Source: Candidatus Frankia nodulisporulans (GTDB lineage: Bacteria; Actinomycetota; Actinomycetes; Frankiales; Frankiaceae). From it: 64,000 bases of DNA. Positions 43,525-52,397 of the stretch are shown here, one piece after another. The notes beneath the pieces were generated by a model that saw only the letters and a program-made list of their open reading frames with translations, was not told the DNA's origin and ran no database searches. The stretch covers positions 1 through 64,000 of the forward strand of contig NZ_CADCWS010000003.1 of NCBI RefSeq assembly GCF_902806475.1. The letters are read 5' to 3'. Position 1 is the stretch's first letter. The number at the start of each line of letters is the position of its first letter. A program made the translations under genes and the position numbers.

Positions 43525-44697
43525 GTGACCGAAGCAGTGATCGTTTCGACCGGCCGCACGGCCATCGGCCGAACCCGCAAGGGCACCCTCGTCGGCCTCG
43601 ACGCCTTCGACCTCGCCGAGGCGGTCATCCCGGTTGTGCTTGAGCGCAGCGGGATCCCGGCGCAGGACGTCGACGACATCGTCCTCGCCGAGTCGATGCA
43701 GGGCGGCGGGGTGATCGCCCGCAACGTCGCCGTCCGGCTCGGTCTGAACGATGTGCCGGGCCTGGCCGACAACCGACACTGCGCGGCCGGCCTGTCCGCG
43801 GTCTCGATCGCCGCCGGCAGCATCCGCGCCGGGATGGACCAGGTCGTCATCGCCGGCGGCACCGAAAGCCTCACCAACGCCGCTCCCAGCGTGAAGTTCG
43901 ACGCCGAGGGCAACCAGACGCTGTGGCGCCCCCCGTCGCACCCCGAAACCCCCGACGCCCCCGCGTTCGACATGTCCATCACCGTCGGCGAGAACACCGC
44001 CCGCGAGATGGGCCTGACCCGTACCGACGTCGACGAGTGGGCGGTCTACAGCCACGCCCGCGCGATCGCCTCCATCGACGCGGGCGCGTTCACCGAAGAG
44101 ATCATCCCGTTGGACGTCACCCGGCCCGACGGCAGCGTCGTGCGCTTCGACACCGACGAGCACCCGCGGCGTGGCACGACGCTGGAGCGGCTCGCCTCGC
44201 TCAAGCTCATCCACCCGGAACTCGGGGAGGCCGGCACCGTCACCGCGGGCAACGCCGCCGGGCTCAACGACGCCGCCGCGGCCGTCACCGTGACCAGCGA
44301 CGCCTACGCCGCCGCCCACGGCATCACCCCGCTGGCCCGGATCCGCTCGTGGTCGGCCGTCGGCATCGAGCCCGCCCGCACCGGCATGTCCCCCACCCTG
44401 GCCATCCCGAAGGCACTTGACCGGGCCGGTCTCACCCTCGCCGACATCGACCTGTTCGAGATCAACGAGGCGTTCTGCTCGGTGCCGGTCGCGGCGGTGC
44501 GCAAGCTCGGGATCAACCCGGAGATCGTCAACGTCAACGGCAGTGGCGCGAGCCTCGGCCACCCGATCGCCGCCACCGGCGCCCGGATGATCGTCACCAT
44601 GCTCGGCGAGCTACGCCGCCGCGGCGCGACGCTGGGTGTCGTGTCGATGTGCGCCGGCGGCGGCATGGGCGCCGCCATGGTCCTCGAGCTCCTCTGA
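43525..44697 (+). CDS. Acetyl-CoA acyltransferase (thiolase)
   Basis: 390 residues from the GTG at 43525, GGGAGG upstream. Complete canonical active site: nucleophile Cys in ADNRHCAAGLSAVSIAAGSI, INEAFCSVPVAAVRKLG, His in GASLGHPIAATGARM, and Cys in SMCAGGGMGAAMV. N-terminal VIVSTGRTAIGRTRKGTL is typical of the degradative thiolase I family. It catalyses CoA-dependent cleavage of 3-ketoacyl-CoA, the last beta-oxidation step. Preceded by a promoter with an operator at its start point and followed by a strong terminator. Confidence 0.95.
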   Translation: MTEAVIVSTGRTAIGRTRKGTLVGLDAFDLAEAVIPVVLERSGIPAQDVDDIVLAESMQGGGVIARNVAVRLGLNDVPGLADNRHCAAGLSAVSIAAGSIRAGMDQVVIAGGTESLTNAAPSVKFDAEGNQTLWRPPSHPETPDAPAFDMSITVGENTAREMGLTRTDVDEWAVYSHARAIASIDAGAFTEEIIPLDVTRPDGSVVRFDTDEHPRRGTTLERLASLKLIHPELGEAGTVTAGNAAGLNDAAAAVTVTSDAYAAAHGITPLARIRSWSAVGIEPARTGMSPTLAIPKALDRAGLTLADIDLFEINEAFCSVPVAAVRKLGINPEIVNVNGSGASLGHPIAATGARMIVTMLGELRRRGATLGVVSMCAGGGMGAAMVLELL

Positions 44698-44815
44698 TCC
44701 TGGGCCCGCGCCGGCTCCTGTGTGTCGGCGCGGGATCGCCGGTCTTGTTCCGCCGGGGGCGCGATACGCGTTCTGCCTCCGCGGGCAGGCCACACGGGAG
44801 GCCGGCCAGGAACCG

Positions 44816-44850
44816 GAAAGGGCGTCCCGCCCAAGGCGGGACGCCCTTTC
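44816..44850. terminator. Bidirectional terminator between convergent thiolase-type genes
   Basis: 16-bp perfect stem GAAAGGGCGTCCCGCC with its complement around a 3-base loop (CAA); flanking A and T runs belong to the stem. Confidence 0.85.
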
Positions 44851-44870
44851 GCGTCAGGGGGACGTCCCCG

Positions 44871-46016
44871 TCAGGTGGTGAGGATGGAGACGGCGGCGGT
44901 GCCGGGGGCGCCGTAGAGCTGGGCGTAGCCGACCCGGGGGTTGCCGGGGACCTGGCGGTCGCCGGCCTGGCCGCGCAGCTGGCGGACCAGTTCGTGGATC
45001 TGGCGCAGACCGGAGGCGCCGATCGGCTCGCCGTTGGCGATCAGGCCGCCGTCGGTGTTGACCGGCAGCCGGCCGCCGATCTCGGTGGCGCCCTCGGCGA
45101 GCAGCTTCTCCTGCTCACCGTCGGCGCAGAAACCGTTCTCGGCCATGTGGATGATCTCGGCACCGGCGTCGGTGTCCTGCAGCTGGATGACGTCGACGTC
45201 CTGCGGGCCGATCCCGGCGGCCTCGTAGGCGGCCCGGCTGGCGTAGACGGTCGGCGCGACGTCCTCCTCGACCGCGGCCCACGAGCTGTGCACCTCGTAC
45301 GCGCCGTAGCGCCGGGTGCGCAGCGCGGTGGCCCGCAGGTAGATCGGGTTCGAGGTGTAGCGGTGGGCGATGTCGGCCCGGCACAGCACCACGGCCGCCG
45401 CGCCCTCGTCCGGCGAGCAGAACATGTACTGGGTCAGCGGGTAGTTGAGCATCCGCGCCCCGAGGATGGTCGCCTCGTCCAGCGGCTTGCGGCGGAACGC
45501 GTTGGGGTTGAGCACCCCGTTGCGCAGGCTCTTGTTCACGACCTTCGCCAGGGTCGCGTGCGAGATGCCGTGGTCGTGCATGTAACGGTTGATCTTGATG
45601 CCGAAGAACTTGGTGGTGAGGAACTGGCCGGCCTCGCCGTACCAGGACGGCGCGCTGTAGTACTCCGGGTCGGCGGTGAACGCGCCCGGCAGGTGCTTGT
45701 CCATGCCGACGGCGACGCCGAGCTCGTACTTGCCGTAGCGGATCGCGTCGGCGGTGAGCTCGAGGGCGGTGCCGGCGGTGGCGCAGCCGTTGTAGACATC
45801 CATGAACGGGATGCCGGTGAGGCCGAGCAGGCTGATCACCGCGTCCGGGTTGTCCACCTCGTTGCTGCCACCGAACGCGAACTGCACATCCGACCAGCTG
45901 ATTCCGGCATCGGCGCAGGCGGCCCGCACCGCCTGCGCACCCATCTCGATCGCCGACTTCGGCCCGAACCGGCCGAACGGGTGAATGCCCACCCCGACGA
46001 TGGCGACGTCGTGCAT
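44871..46016 (-). CDS. Ltp3/Ltp4-type lipid-transfer/thiolase-superfamily protein
   Basis: 381 residues, ATG at 46016. Thiolase fold: VAIVGVGIHPFGRFGPKSAI and VYNGCATAGTALELTADAIR with the nucleophile Cys. The two other catalytic positions differ: HDCF is LQDTDAGAEIIHM, and GHP is LIANGEPIGASGLRQIHEL. This QDTD/GEP pattern is, to my knowledge, that of the actinobacterial Ltp3/Ltp4 group rather than of working thiolases. A DUF35 gene lies just upstream (46072-46497), so the two probably form a complex, as Ltp-DUF35 partners do in steroid degradation (inference). Confidence 0.85.
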   Translation of the reverse strand: MHDVAIVGVGIHPFGRFGPKSAIEMGAQAVRAACADAGISWSDVQFAFGGSNEVDNPDAVISLLGLTGIPFMDVYNGCATAGTALELTADAIRYGKYELGVAVGMDKHLPGAFTADPEYYSAPSWYGEAGQFLTTKFFGIKINRYMHDHGISHATLAKVVNKSLRNGVLNPNAFRRKPLDEATILGARMLNYPLTQYMFCSPDEGAAAVVLCRADIAHRYTSNPIYLRATALRTRRYGAYEVHSSWAAVEEDVAPTVYASRAAYEAAGIGPQDVDVIQLQDTDAGAEIIHMAENGFCADGEQEKLLAEGATEIGGRLPVNTDGGLIANGEPIGASGLRQIHELVRQLRGQAGDRQVPGNPRVGYAQLYGAPGTAAVSILTT

Positions 46017-46071
46017 GTCAATCTCCTCGATCCAGGGCTGGGACGACTCGTGCGCTGGGACGGTTCTTGGG

Positions 46072-46497
46072 TCAGGACTCGGTCGGCGCGAAGGCGTGGA
46101 TCACGACCTCGGTACCGTCCGCGTCCGTACGGAACGGCACGACCACCAGTTCCAGCTCCATGCCGAAACGCAGCTTCTCCGGGTCGGCCTCGGTCAGCCG
46201 CGTCTCGACCCGAACCTCGTCGCCGAGCTGGACGAGCCCCACCCCGTAGGGACGGAACGTCTCCTCGGTCTCCCCGCCCGCGTACGGCGCCTTGGGCAGG
46301 AAACCCTGGATGGTCCAGGCCACCAGCGTCCCGCGCCGGGGCAGCAGACGCTCGGCCATGTCGGGGTTGCCACAGCGCGGGCACGACGGCTTACGCGGAA
46401 ACGTCACCGCCTGGCAGACCGAGCAGCGGCTGCCGATCAGCTGTGGCTCCTCGGCCGGCCAGGTGAACACGTCGGGGGCGAACGCTACCTTGGTCAC
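46072..46497 (-). CDS. DUF35 Zn-ribbon/OB-fold protein
   Basis: 141 residues. Zinc ribbon SRCSVCQAVTFPRKPSCPRC at residues ~23-42, then an OB-fold with GTLVAWTIQGFLPKAPY, PYGVGLVQLGDEVRVETRL and MELELVVVPFRTDADG. First of two genes with the Ltp3/4-type protein (55 bases between). Partnering is inferred from the recurring DUF35-Ltp arrangement, seen also at 14427-17805. Confidence 0.88.
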   Translation of the reverse strand: MTKVAFAPDVFTWPAEEPQLIGSRCSVCQAVTFPRKPSCPRCGNPDMAERLLPRRGTLVAWTIQGFLPKAPYAGGETEETFRPYGVGLVQLGDEVRVETRLTEADPEKLRFGMELELVVVPFRTDADGTEVVIHAFAPTES

Positions 46498-46556
46498 GCC
46501 ATTCTCTCCTCGCCTCGGCGACCGTCCGGCTCCCGCCGTGGCGCCGTTCGCCTGTC

Positions 46557-47354
46557 CTACAGTTCGGACTTGACCTTGGTCTTCATCTGCTCGAGGTTCA
46601 CCAGGATCGGGTAACCGGAGACGCTGAGCGCGTTGCCGTGGCCGGTCTGGTGGACGTCGAACACCGACTGGATCGCCGCGTAGAAGCCCTGCACGTCCAA
46701 GGTCTGGTTGACCGCACGCTTGGCCTGGCGCAGGCCGAAGGGCGGCATCTTCGCGATGCTGGCGGCCAGCTCCCGGGTCGCGGTGTCCAGCTCGGCGCGG
46801 GGCACGACCCGGTTGACCATGCCGACCTTCTCCGCCTCCTCGGCGGTGATCGCCCGGCCGGTGAACAGGATCTCCTTGGCCTTGCGCGGCCCGAGCTCCC
46901 AGGTGTGCCCGTGGTATTCGACCCCTCCGATGCCCATCGCCACCACCGGGTCGGAGAACTTCGCGTCGTCCGCGGCGATGATGAGGTCACACGGCCAGCA
47001 CAGCAGCAGCCCGCCCGCGATGCAGCGGCCCTGCACGGCCGCGATCGACGGCTTCGGGGTGTTGCGCCAGCGCAGTGTGTACTCCAGGTAGCGGCGCGAC
47101 TCGTACTGGATGATCTCCTCGAGGGTCATCTTCCCGTGCCCGTCCGCGCTGCCCGAGCCCTTGATGTCGTGCCCGGAGGAGAAGTGCTTGCCCTCCCCGC
47201 GCAGAATGATGACGGCGACGTCATCGTCGGCGGCGGCGGCACGCCACGCCTCGTCGAGCTCGTCGAGCAGCTCGGGATTCTGGGCGTTGGCGGCCTCGGG
47301 CCGGTTGAGCGAGATGGTCGCGATCTTGTCGGCGACCTCGTAGCGAATGAACAC
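46557..47354 (-). CDS. Enoyl-CoA hydratase/isomerase family protein
   Basis: 265 residues from the GTG at 47354, with GAGGAG upstream; the frame to 47426 adds unrelated residues. Crotonase motifs: IATISLNRPEAANAQNPELL, KHFSSGHDIKGSG (oxyanion strand), AAVQGRCIAGGLLLCWPCDL and VAMGIGGVEYHGHTWELGPR. Glu in GGVEYH lies at an active-site position but the pattern is not that of a standard hydratase, so the reaction is uncertain (hydration, isomerisation or decarboxylation). It is followed by the DUF35-Ltp pair. Confidence 0.9.
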   Translation of the reverse strand: MFIRYEVADKIATISLNRPEAANAQNPELLDELDEAWRAAAADDDVAVIILRGEGKHFSSGHDIKGSGSADGHGKMTLEEIIQYESRRYLEYTLRWRNTPKPSIAAVQGRCIAGGLLLCWPCDLIIAADDAKFSDPVVAMGIGGVEYHGHTWELGPRKAKEILFTGRAITAEEAEKVGMVNRVVPRAELDTATRELAASIAKMPPFGLRQAKRAVNQTLDVQGFYAAIQSVFDVHQTGHGNALSVSGYPILVNLEQMKTKVKSEL

Positions 47355-47480
47355 CTGCAGCTCCTCAGCCGCGCGTCGGGCCGACCAGCTCGATACCCGC
47401 ATCGCGATGTTGCCCCTGGTAGGCACTGCCCGTAGCGGACGTTGCCCCTTGTGATCTTCTACTGGTCCGTGTCTGTGGCT

Positions 47481-48928
47481 CTACTGTTCTTCATAGCGTG
47501 CCCGTAGCACCCGACGCAGCACCTTCCCGGACGGTAACCGGGGGATCTCGTCGGTGAACATGACGCGGCGGGGCCGCTTGTACGACGCGAGCCGCCCGCC
47601 GACCAGCGCGATCAGCTCGTCCGCGGTGACCGGCGCCCGGGTGCTGACGGCGGCGATGACCGCCTCCCCGTCGGCGGCGTCCGGGATGCCGAACACGGCG
47701 CAGTCGGCCACGGCGGGGTGTCGGTGCAGCACCGCCTCCACCTCGGCCGGCGCCACCTGGAACGCCCGTACCTTGATCATCTCCTTGCGCCGGTCGGTGA
47801 GCCGCACCCAGCCGTCCGCGTCCACCTGGCCGAGGTCGCCGGTGCGGTACCAGCCGTCCACCATGACGTCCGCGGTCGCCGCGGCCGGCAGATAGCCGGC
47901 CATCACCGACGCCGACCGGGCCTGCAGCTCGCCGGTGGCGCCGACGGGCAGCACGACGCCGCTGTCGGGGTCCACCACCCGCAGTTCGACGCCGTCCACC
48001 ACCTGGCCGACGCTGTCCAGCGGCGCGCCGGTGAGCGACGTGCGCCCGGGCGGCGTGCAGGTGAACAGCGGCACCTCGCTGGCCCCGTAGGCCGTCACCC
48101 ACCCAACCCCGGTGCGCGCCGTCACCGACTCGGCGACACTCGGGGTGACCGGGGTGGCGCACCACATGATGTAGCGCAGCGACGACAGGTCGAACGACTC
48201 CAGTGTCGGATGCCCGGCGATCGCCAGGGCGATCGGCGCCACCGCCATCTCGATGGTGACCCGGTCCGCCTCGATGGCGTGCAGGACCCGGTCGAGGTCG
48301 AACCGGCGGTGCAGACGCATCCAGGCACCGGCCGCCCACACCGTGGCGATGTTGAGAATGCCAAGGATGTGCGACGGCGGCGTGGCGATCTGCATCCGGT
48401 CGGCGCCGGTCATTCCCAGCGCACGCCGCCAGTGCCCGACCGCCGCGTCGAAGGACGCGTGGGTGTGCCGCACCGCCTTGGGCAGCCCGGTCGTCCCGGA
48501 GCTGAACACCAGCAGCGCCTCGGCGTCCGGGCGCGGCACCGGCCAACGGGGTGAACCCGTGGCCGACCCCGCCGCCGGCCGACCCGGTGTGACCGCCTCG
48601 ATCGGCTCGTCCAGGTGCAGCATCGGCATGGCGGCGGCGAGCGCGGGGTGGTCGCCCACGGCGTGGCGCGGTTCGGTGAGGGCGAGGGCGTCCTCGCCCT
48701 CACCGAACCGCGCCACGCCGGACTGAACAGCACCGCCGCCGCACCGACCCGCCACAGCGCCCGCACCGCGACGACGAACTCGGGCCGGTTCGACGACATC
48801 AACGCCACCCGGTCACCGGGGCGCACCCCGCGGGCGACCAGCCGACGGGCCAGCCCCTCGGTCAGCGCCTCGAGCTCGGCCCGGCCGTAGCCGCGCTCGC
48901 CGAAGGCAAGGACCACGCGATCTGTCAC
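47481..48928 (-). pseudogene. Acyl-CoA synthetase broken by an inverted-repeat insertion
   Basis: The N-terminal part starts at the GTG at 48928: VTDRVVLAFGERGYGRAELE, then RVALMSSNRPEFVVAVRALW and AAVLFSPAW. The frame then changes within a 62-bp palindrome (48659-48720). It resumes as ALALTEPRHAVGDHPALAAA and continues intact: LLVFSSGTTGLPKAVRHTHA, VGWVTAYGASEVPLFTCTPP, WYRTGDLGQVDADGWVRLTD, and IPRLPSGKVLRRVLRARY with the catalytic Lys. So all catalytic motifs survive and only the segment before ALALTEPRHA is replaced by its own inverted copy. A second-half product from an internal start is possible but would lack part of the N-domain. Confidence 0.8.
48659..48720. repeat. Perfect inverted repeat, 29-bp arms with 4-base loop
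   Basis: Left arm 48659-48687 and right arm 48692-48720 are exact reverse complements, separated by GCGT. On the minus strand the lower-coordinate arm encodes the native ALALTEPRHA; the other is its inverted copy. It lies inside the ligase gene and causes its frameshift. Confidence 0.92.
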
Positions 48929-49007
48929 CAGAGCCCCCTTCGCCTGCGCGCCAGGGCGCCGACCGGGCTGCCCGTCGACCCACCGGGCCGACGGGCTAAC
49001 GGACCGG

Positions 49008-50186
49008 TCAGACCGGGATGAGCCGGGACATGTTCCCGCCGAGGATCTTGGCCTTGACCTCCTCGCTGACGTTGGTCAGCTCGGCGGCGAAGCTCGCGGG
49101 CTCCGCCAGGCCCTCGGGGTGCGGGTAGTCGGAGCCGTAGAGCACCCGGTCCTCGCCCAGGAGATCGACCAGCTTCGACATGTCATCCTCCCAGAACGGG
49201 CTGATGTGGACGTTGCGGCGAAGGACCGTGATCGGGTCCTCCTCGAACATCTGCGGACCCTTCTTGTACACGTTCTTCAGGCTCGCGATCAGCGGCTCGA
49301 CCCAGGAGGCGCCGTTCTCGACGAAGGCGATCTTGAGCTGGGGGAACCGGGTCAGCGTGCCGTGGCAGATCAGCGAGGAGACGGTGTCCTCGATCGGGCG
49401 CCACTGGTTGACCAGGCGGAACGCCTCCGGCTTGAAGGGCAGGTACTCCTTGTTCGCGCCCTCCCAGTCGTCGGTGTAACGGTTGTAGCCGCTGTCCGAC
49501 GAGTGGAACCCGACCAGGATGTCGGCCTCGACGACCTTCTTCCAGAACGGGTCGAACTCGGGCAGACCGAAGGAGCGCGAGTAGCCGTAGGTCGGCACCG
49601 GCGCCGGGCGGATGAGGATGGCGCGGGCTCCACGCTCCACCACCCACTCCAGCTCCTCGATCGCCTTGTCCACGATCGGCAGGGTGATGACCGGGGTGGC
49701 GAAGATCCGGTTCTCGTAGTCGAACGACCAGGTCTCGTGCATCCACTGGTTCAGCGCGTGGATGACGACGTGGGTCAGCTGCGGGTCGTCCCGCATGCGC
49801 TCCTCGAGCAGGCTCGCGAGCGTCGGGAACATCAGGGTGCGCTCGACGCCCTGCTCGTCGAGCAGCTTCAGGCGCGCCTCGGGCTCGCGGAACGCCGGGA
49901 TCGAGCGCATCGGCTTGCCGACGAGCTCCCGGTAGGACTTGCCCTCCGGGTTGCCTCTGCGGAAGTAGTCCTCCTGCGCGCCGGGGCGCGCGACGACGCT
50001 GAACGTCGGGTTCGGAATGTACTCGCTGATCTGACCCTTGATGGCGATCTTGGTGCGGCCGTCGACCTCGACGTAGCGCACCGCGCTGCGGTACTGCTCG
50101 GGCAGGAACTTGGTGAACGCGTCCTCGGTCTCGTACATGTGGTTGTCGGCGTCAAAGATCGGATAGGGCGACGGACTCGACGTCAT
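49008..50186 (-). CDS. Amidohydrolase family 2 metal-dependent hydrolase (DNH type)
   Basis: 392 residues, ATG at 50186. FDADNHMYETEDAFTKFLPE replaces the usual HxH first metal motif; later ligands: His in ILVGFHSSDSGYN, strand FVENGASWVEPLI, NVHISPFWEDDMSKLV, and Asp in VLYGSDYPHPEGLAEP. Paralog of 28070-29293 and 61791-63004, sharing order and motifs throughout. It lies downstream of acyl-CoA dehydrogenase pair 4 on the minus strand (51 bases), likely in the same transcript. Substrate unknown. Confidence 0.88.
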   Translation of the reverse strand: MTSSPSPYPIFDADNHMYETEDAFTKFLPEQYRSAVRYVEVDGRTKIAIKGQISEYIPNPTFSVVARPGAQEDYFRRGNPEGKSYRELVGKPMRSIPAFREPEARLKLLDEQGVERTLMFPTLASLLEERMRDDPQLTHVVIHALNQWMHETWSFDYENRIFATPVITLPIVDKAIEELEWVVERGARAILIRPAPVPTYGYSRSFGLPEFDPFWKKVVEADILVGFHSSDSGYNRYTDDWEGANKEYLPFKPEAFRLVNQWRPIEDTVSSLICHGTLTRFPQLKIAFVENGASWVEPLIASLKNVYKKGPQMFEEDPITVLRRNVHISPFWEDDMSKLVDLLGEDRVLYGSDYPHPEGLAEPASFAAELTNVSEEVKAKILGGNMSRLIPV

Positions 50187-50237
50187 GTGGGCCTCTCCTT
50201 GCTGATCAGATGGTGGACGTGGGAACCGCGGGCGCTG

Positions 50238-51230
50238 TCACGAGCCGGTCTCGGCCAGCAGCGCGCGCACGGATGCACTGGGGTCGGCGCGGGACTCGCG
50301 CCACCACGCGCCGAGCGTGTGGGTCAGCTCCGCGGACGTGCCGAGCAGCGCGTCGAGGGCCAGCACCCGGCTGTGGAAGTGATGGTGGTCGTGCTCGGCG
50401 GTGAATCCGATGCCGCCGAACACCTGCATGGCCCGTTCGCAGATGCGCCGGCCGTTGCGCCCCGCCAGCGCCTTGACGACCTCGTCGTGACGCTGCGGTG
50501 CCGCGGCGTCGAGCGCCACGGCGTCGAGCGCCACGGCGGTCGTCACGACGCTTTCCAGGGCCACGCTGTCGGTCTGTGCCCAGGCCAGCAGATGACGGAC
50601 CGCCTGGAACGTGCCGATCGGCCGGCCGAACTGCTCCCGGGAGGCGGCGTAGGACACGGCGAGCGCGAGGGTCCCCTCGGCGGCGCCGAGGATCTCCAGC
50701 GACGCGCCGATCCGGCCGAGATACACCGCCCGGGCCCGCACCGCCGCGGCCTCGGCCTCGGCTATCGCCGGGGTGAGCGCCGCGTCGTCCACCCGGACCT
50801 CGTGCAGGGTGAGGCGACCGGGCACGGTCACCGGCACGAGCTCGGTCTTCTCGGCGGCGATGACCGACGCGCCCTGACCCGGCCGGTCGACGAGCAGCGT
50901 GCGCCCGGCGACATCACCGACGGCGAGCAGTCGCTCACCACGGGCCGAACGGCGGACGATCACGGCGACGAGGGTGCCGGGTTCCGCCCCGGCCGCCGCC
51001 AGATACGGCTGGGCGATCAGGGCGCCGAGCGCCGCGGTGTCCGCGAGCTCGCGGCCCTGGGCGCGAAACAGCGCCAGGGCGGCCCCGCGGGCGTCGCGGT
51101 CGTCGAACTCGGCCAGCAGATCCCACCAGCCGAGCGCCTCGAGCGGATCCTCACCGGGCCCGGTGCCGCGCAGCGCGGCACCGGCCGCCTCGAGGAACTC
51201 GCGGTCCGGTGACTCCACGACCGACGTCAT
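50238..51230 (-). CDS. Acyl-CoA dehydrogenase, beta-type partner (pair 4, short)
   Basis: 330 residues, ATG at 51230 overlapping the alpha-type stop by four bases (ATGA). The N-terminal domain is shortened compared with other beta-type members (376-402 residues). Present: REQFGRPIGTFQAVRHLLAW (FAD contact) and QVFGGIGFTAEHDHHHFHSR, with the catalytic-Glu position. Gene order alpha-beta is reversed relative to the other three pairs. Expected to work only with its partner. Confidence 0.87.
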   Translation of the reverse strand: MTSVVESPDREFLEAAGAALRGTGPGEDPLEALGWWDLLAEFDDRDARGAALALFRAQGRELADTAALGALIAQPYLAAAGAEPGTLVAVIVRRSARGERLLAVGDVAGRTLLVDRPGQGASVIAAEKTELVPVTVPGRLTLHEVRVDDAALTPAIAEAEAAAVRARAVYLGRIGASLEILGAAEGTLALAVSYAASREQFGRPIGTFQAVRHLLAWAQTDSVALESVVTTAVALDAVALDAAAPQRHDEVVKALAGRNGRRICERAMQVFGGIGFTAEHDHHHFHSRVLALDALLGTSAELTHTLGAWWRESRADPSASVRALLAETGS

Positions 51231-52387
51231 GGCAGCCGCAGAATCTGCTTGGCGATGGTGTCGAGCTGCATCTGCTGCGACCCTCCGTAGACGGTGACGA
51301 TGCGCGAGAACAGATAGTCCTGGCGGTTCACCGCCACATGGTCGTCCTGCACGCCAACAGCAAGATCCGGATCGCTGGCGAGCACCCAGTCGTTCACGGC
51401 CTGCTCGCTGGCGGCCAGCATCAGCTTCACGAACGCGGCCCGAGGACCGAGCACCGTGTCCGCCGCGTGCGCCCGCACACCACCGAAACTGCTGGCGCGG
51501 ACGGCGGCCAGATCAAGCAGAGCGTTGCCCAGCAGCGTATCGCCCGCCGGTCGGCCCAGCGAGAGATTGTCAAGCACCTCCCGCGTCAGGAAGTTGTGTC
51601 GGAACCAGCCGAACGTCCCGCGCTCGTGGGCGAGGATGTGCATCGCCACCCGCCAGCCGCCGCCGATCTCCCCGACCAGGCGCTCCGGGCCGACCAGCAC
51701 CTCGTCGAAGGTCACCTCGGCGAGTTCGTCGGTGCCGTTGGCCTGTTCGATCGCCCGCACCTCGACGCCGGGATCCTGCAGGTCGACGATGAAGGCGGAC
51801 AGCCCGCGGTGGCGTGACTCGGTCGTCCCGGTCCGGGCGAGCACCAGACACCAGCGGGCGTAGCGCGCCCAGCTCGTCCAGATCTTGCGCCCGGTGATGG
51901 CGTACCCACCGCCGTCGCGTTCGACGGCCCGGGTGCGGGCGCTGGCCAGGTCCGAACCCGCCTCGGGTTCGGAGAAGCCCTGGGACCAGACCTGTTCGCC
52001 GCGCAGGAACCGGGGCAGCGCCTCGGCCATGAAGGTCGGGTTACCGAGTGCCACGAGTGTGGGCAGGAGCACCTCGAGATGCTCGTAGAGCGCCATCGCC
52101 GGCAGCCCATGCCGCGCCAGCGCGTCCCACATGACGGCCCGGTGCACGATGTCACCACCGAAGCCGCCCAGCTGCTCGGGCCACCCGTAACGGGCCCAAC
52201 CCTCGTCGTACAGAACACCCATGAGCGCGGAAGTCACGGCTACCCGCTGGTCGTACGCGGCGATCGGACGCGAAGCAGCCTCCAACGCCGCCGGCCGGGT
52301 GGCCAGCCAGTCGTCGAGGGCAGCGGCGTACGAGCACGCATCGTCACGAAGCGGACCGCTTCCACTGCTGGCAGTTATATGCAACAT
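51227..52387 (-). CDS. Acyl-CoA dehydrogenase, alpha-type partner (pair 4)
   Basis: 386 residues from the ATG at 52387 (MLHITASSGSG). Landmarks: ARYGWPEQLGGFGGDIVHRA, WSQGFSEPEAGSDLASARTR, GGGYAITGRKIWTSWARYAR, GTDELAEVTFDEVLVGPERL and C-terminal YGGSQQMQLDTIAKQIL. No ribosome site precedes the ATG. Instead, a -35/-10 pair ends seven bases before it, so the transcript is predicted to be leaderless. The regulon-type palindrome sits between the -10 and the start codon. Confidence 0.88.
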   Translation of the reverse strand: MLHITASSGSGPLRDDACSYAAALDDWLATRPAALEAASRPIAAYDQRVAVTSALMGVLYDEGWARYGWPEQLGGFGGDIVHRAVMWDALARHGLPAMALYEHLEVLLPTLVALGNPTFMAEALPRFLRGEQVWSQGFSEPEAGSDLASARTRAVERDGGGYAITGRKIWTSWARYARWCLVLARTGTTESRHRGLSAFIVDLQDPGVEVRAIEQANGTDELAEVTFDEVLVGPERLVGEIGGGWRVAMHILAHERGTFGWFRHNFLTREVLDNLSLGRPAGDTLLGNALLDLAAVRASSFGGVRAHAADTVLGPRAAFVKLMLAASEQAVNDWVLASDPDLAVGVQDDHVAVNRQDYLFSRIVTVYGGSQQMQLDTIAKQILRLP

Positions 52388-52397
52388 TGACGTCAAT
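52386..52397. promoter_or_regulatory. Regulon-type operator ATTGACGTCAAT
   Basis: 12-bp perfect palindrome overlapping both the start codon of acyl-CoA dehydrogenase pair 4 and the last bases of its -10 element. Core TTGACGTCAA is a symmetric variant of the TTGAYNTCGA sites. Confidence 0.65.
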
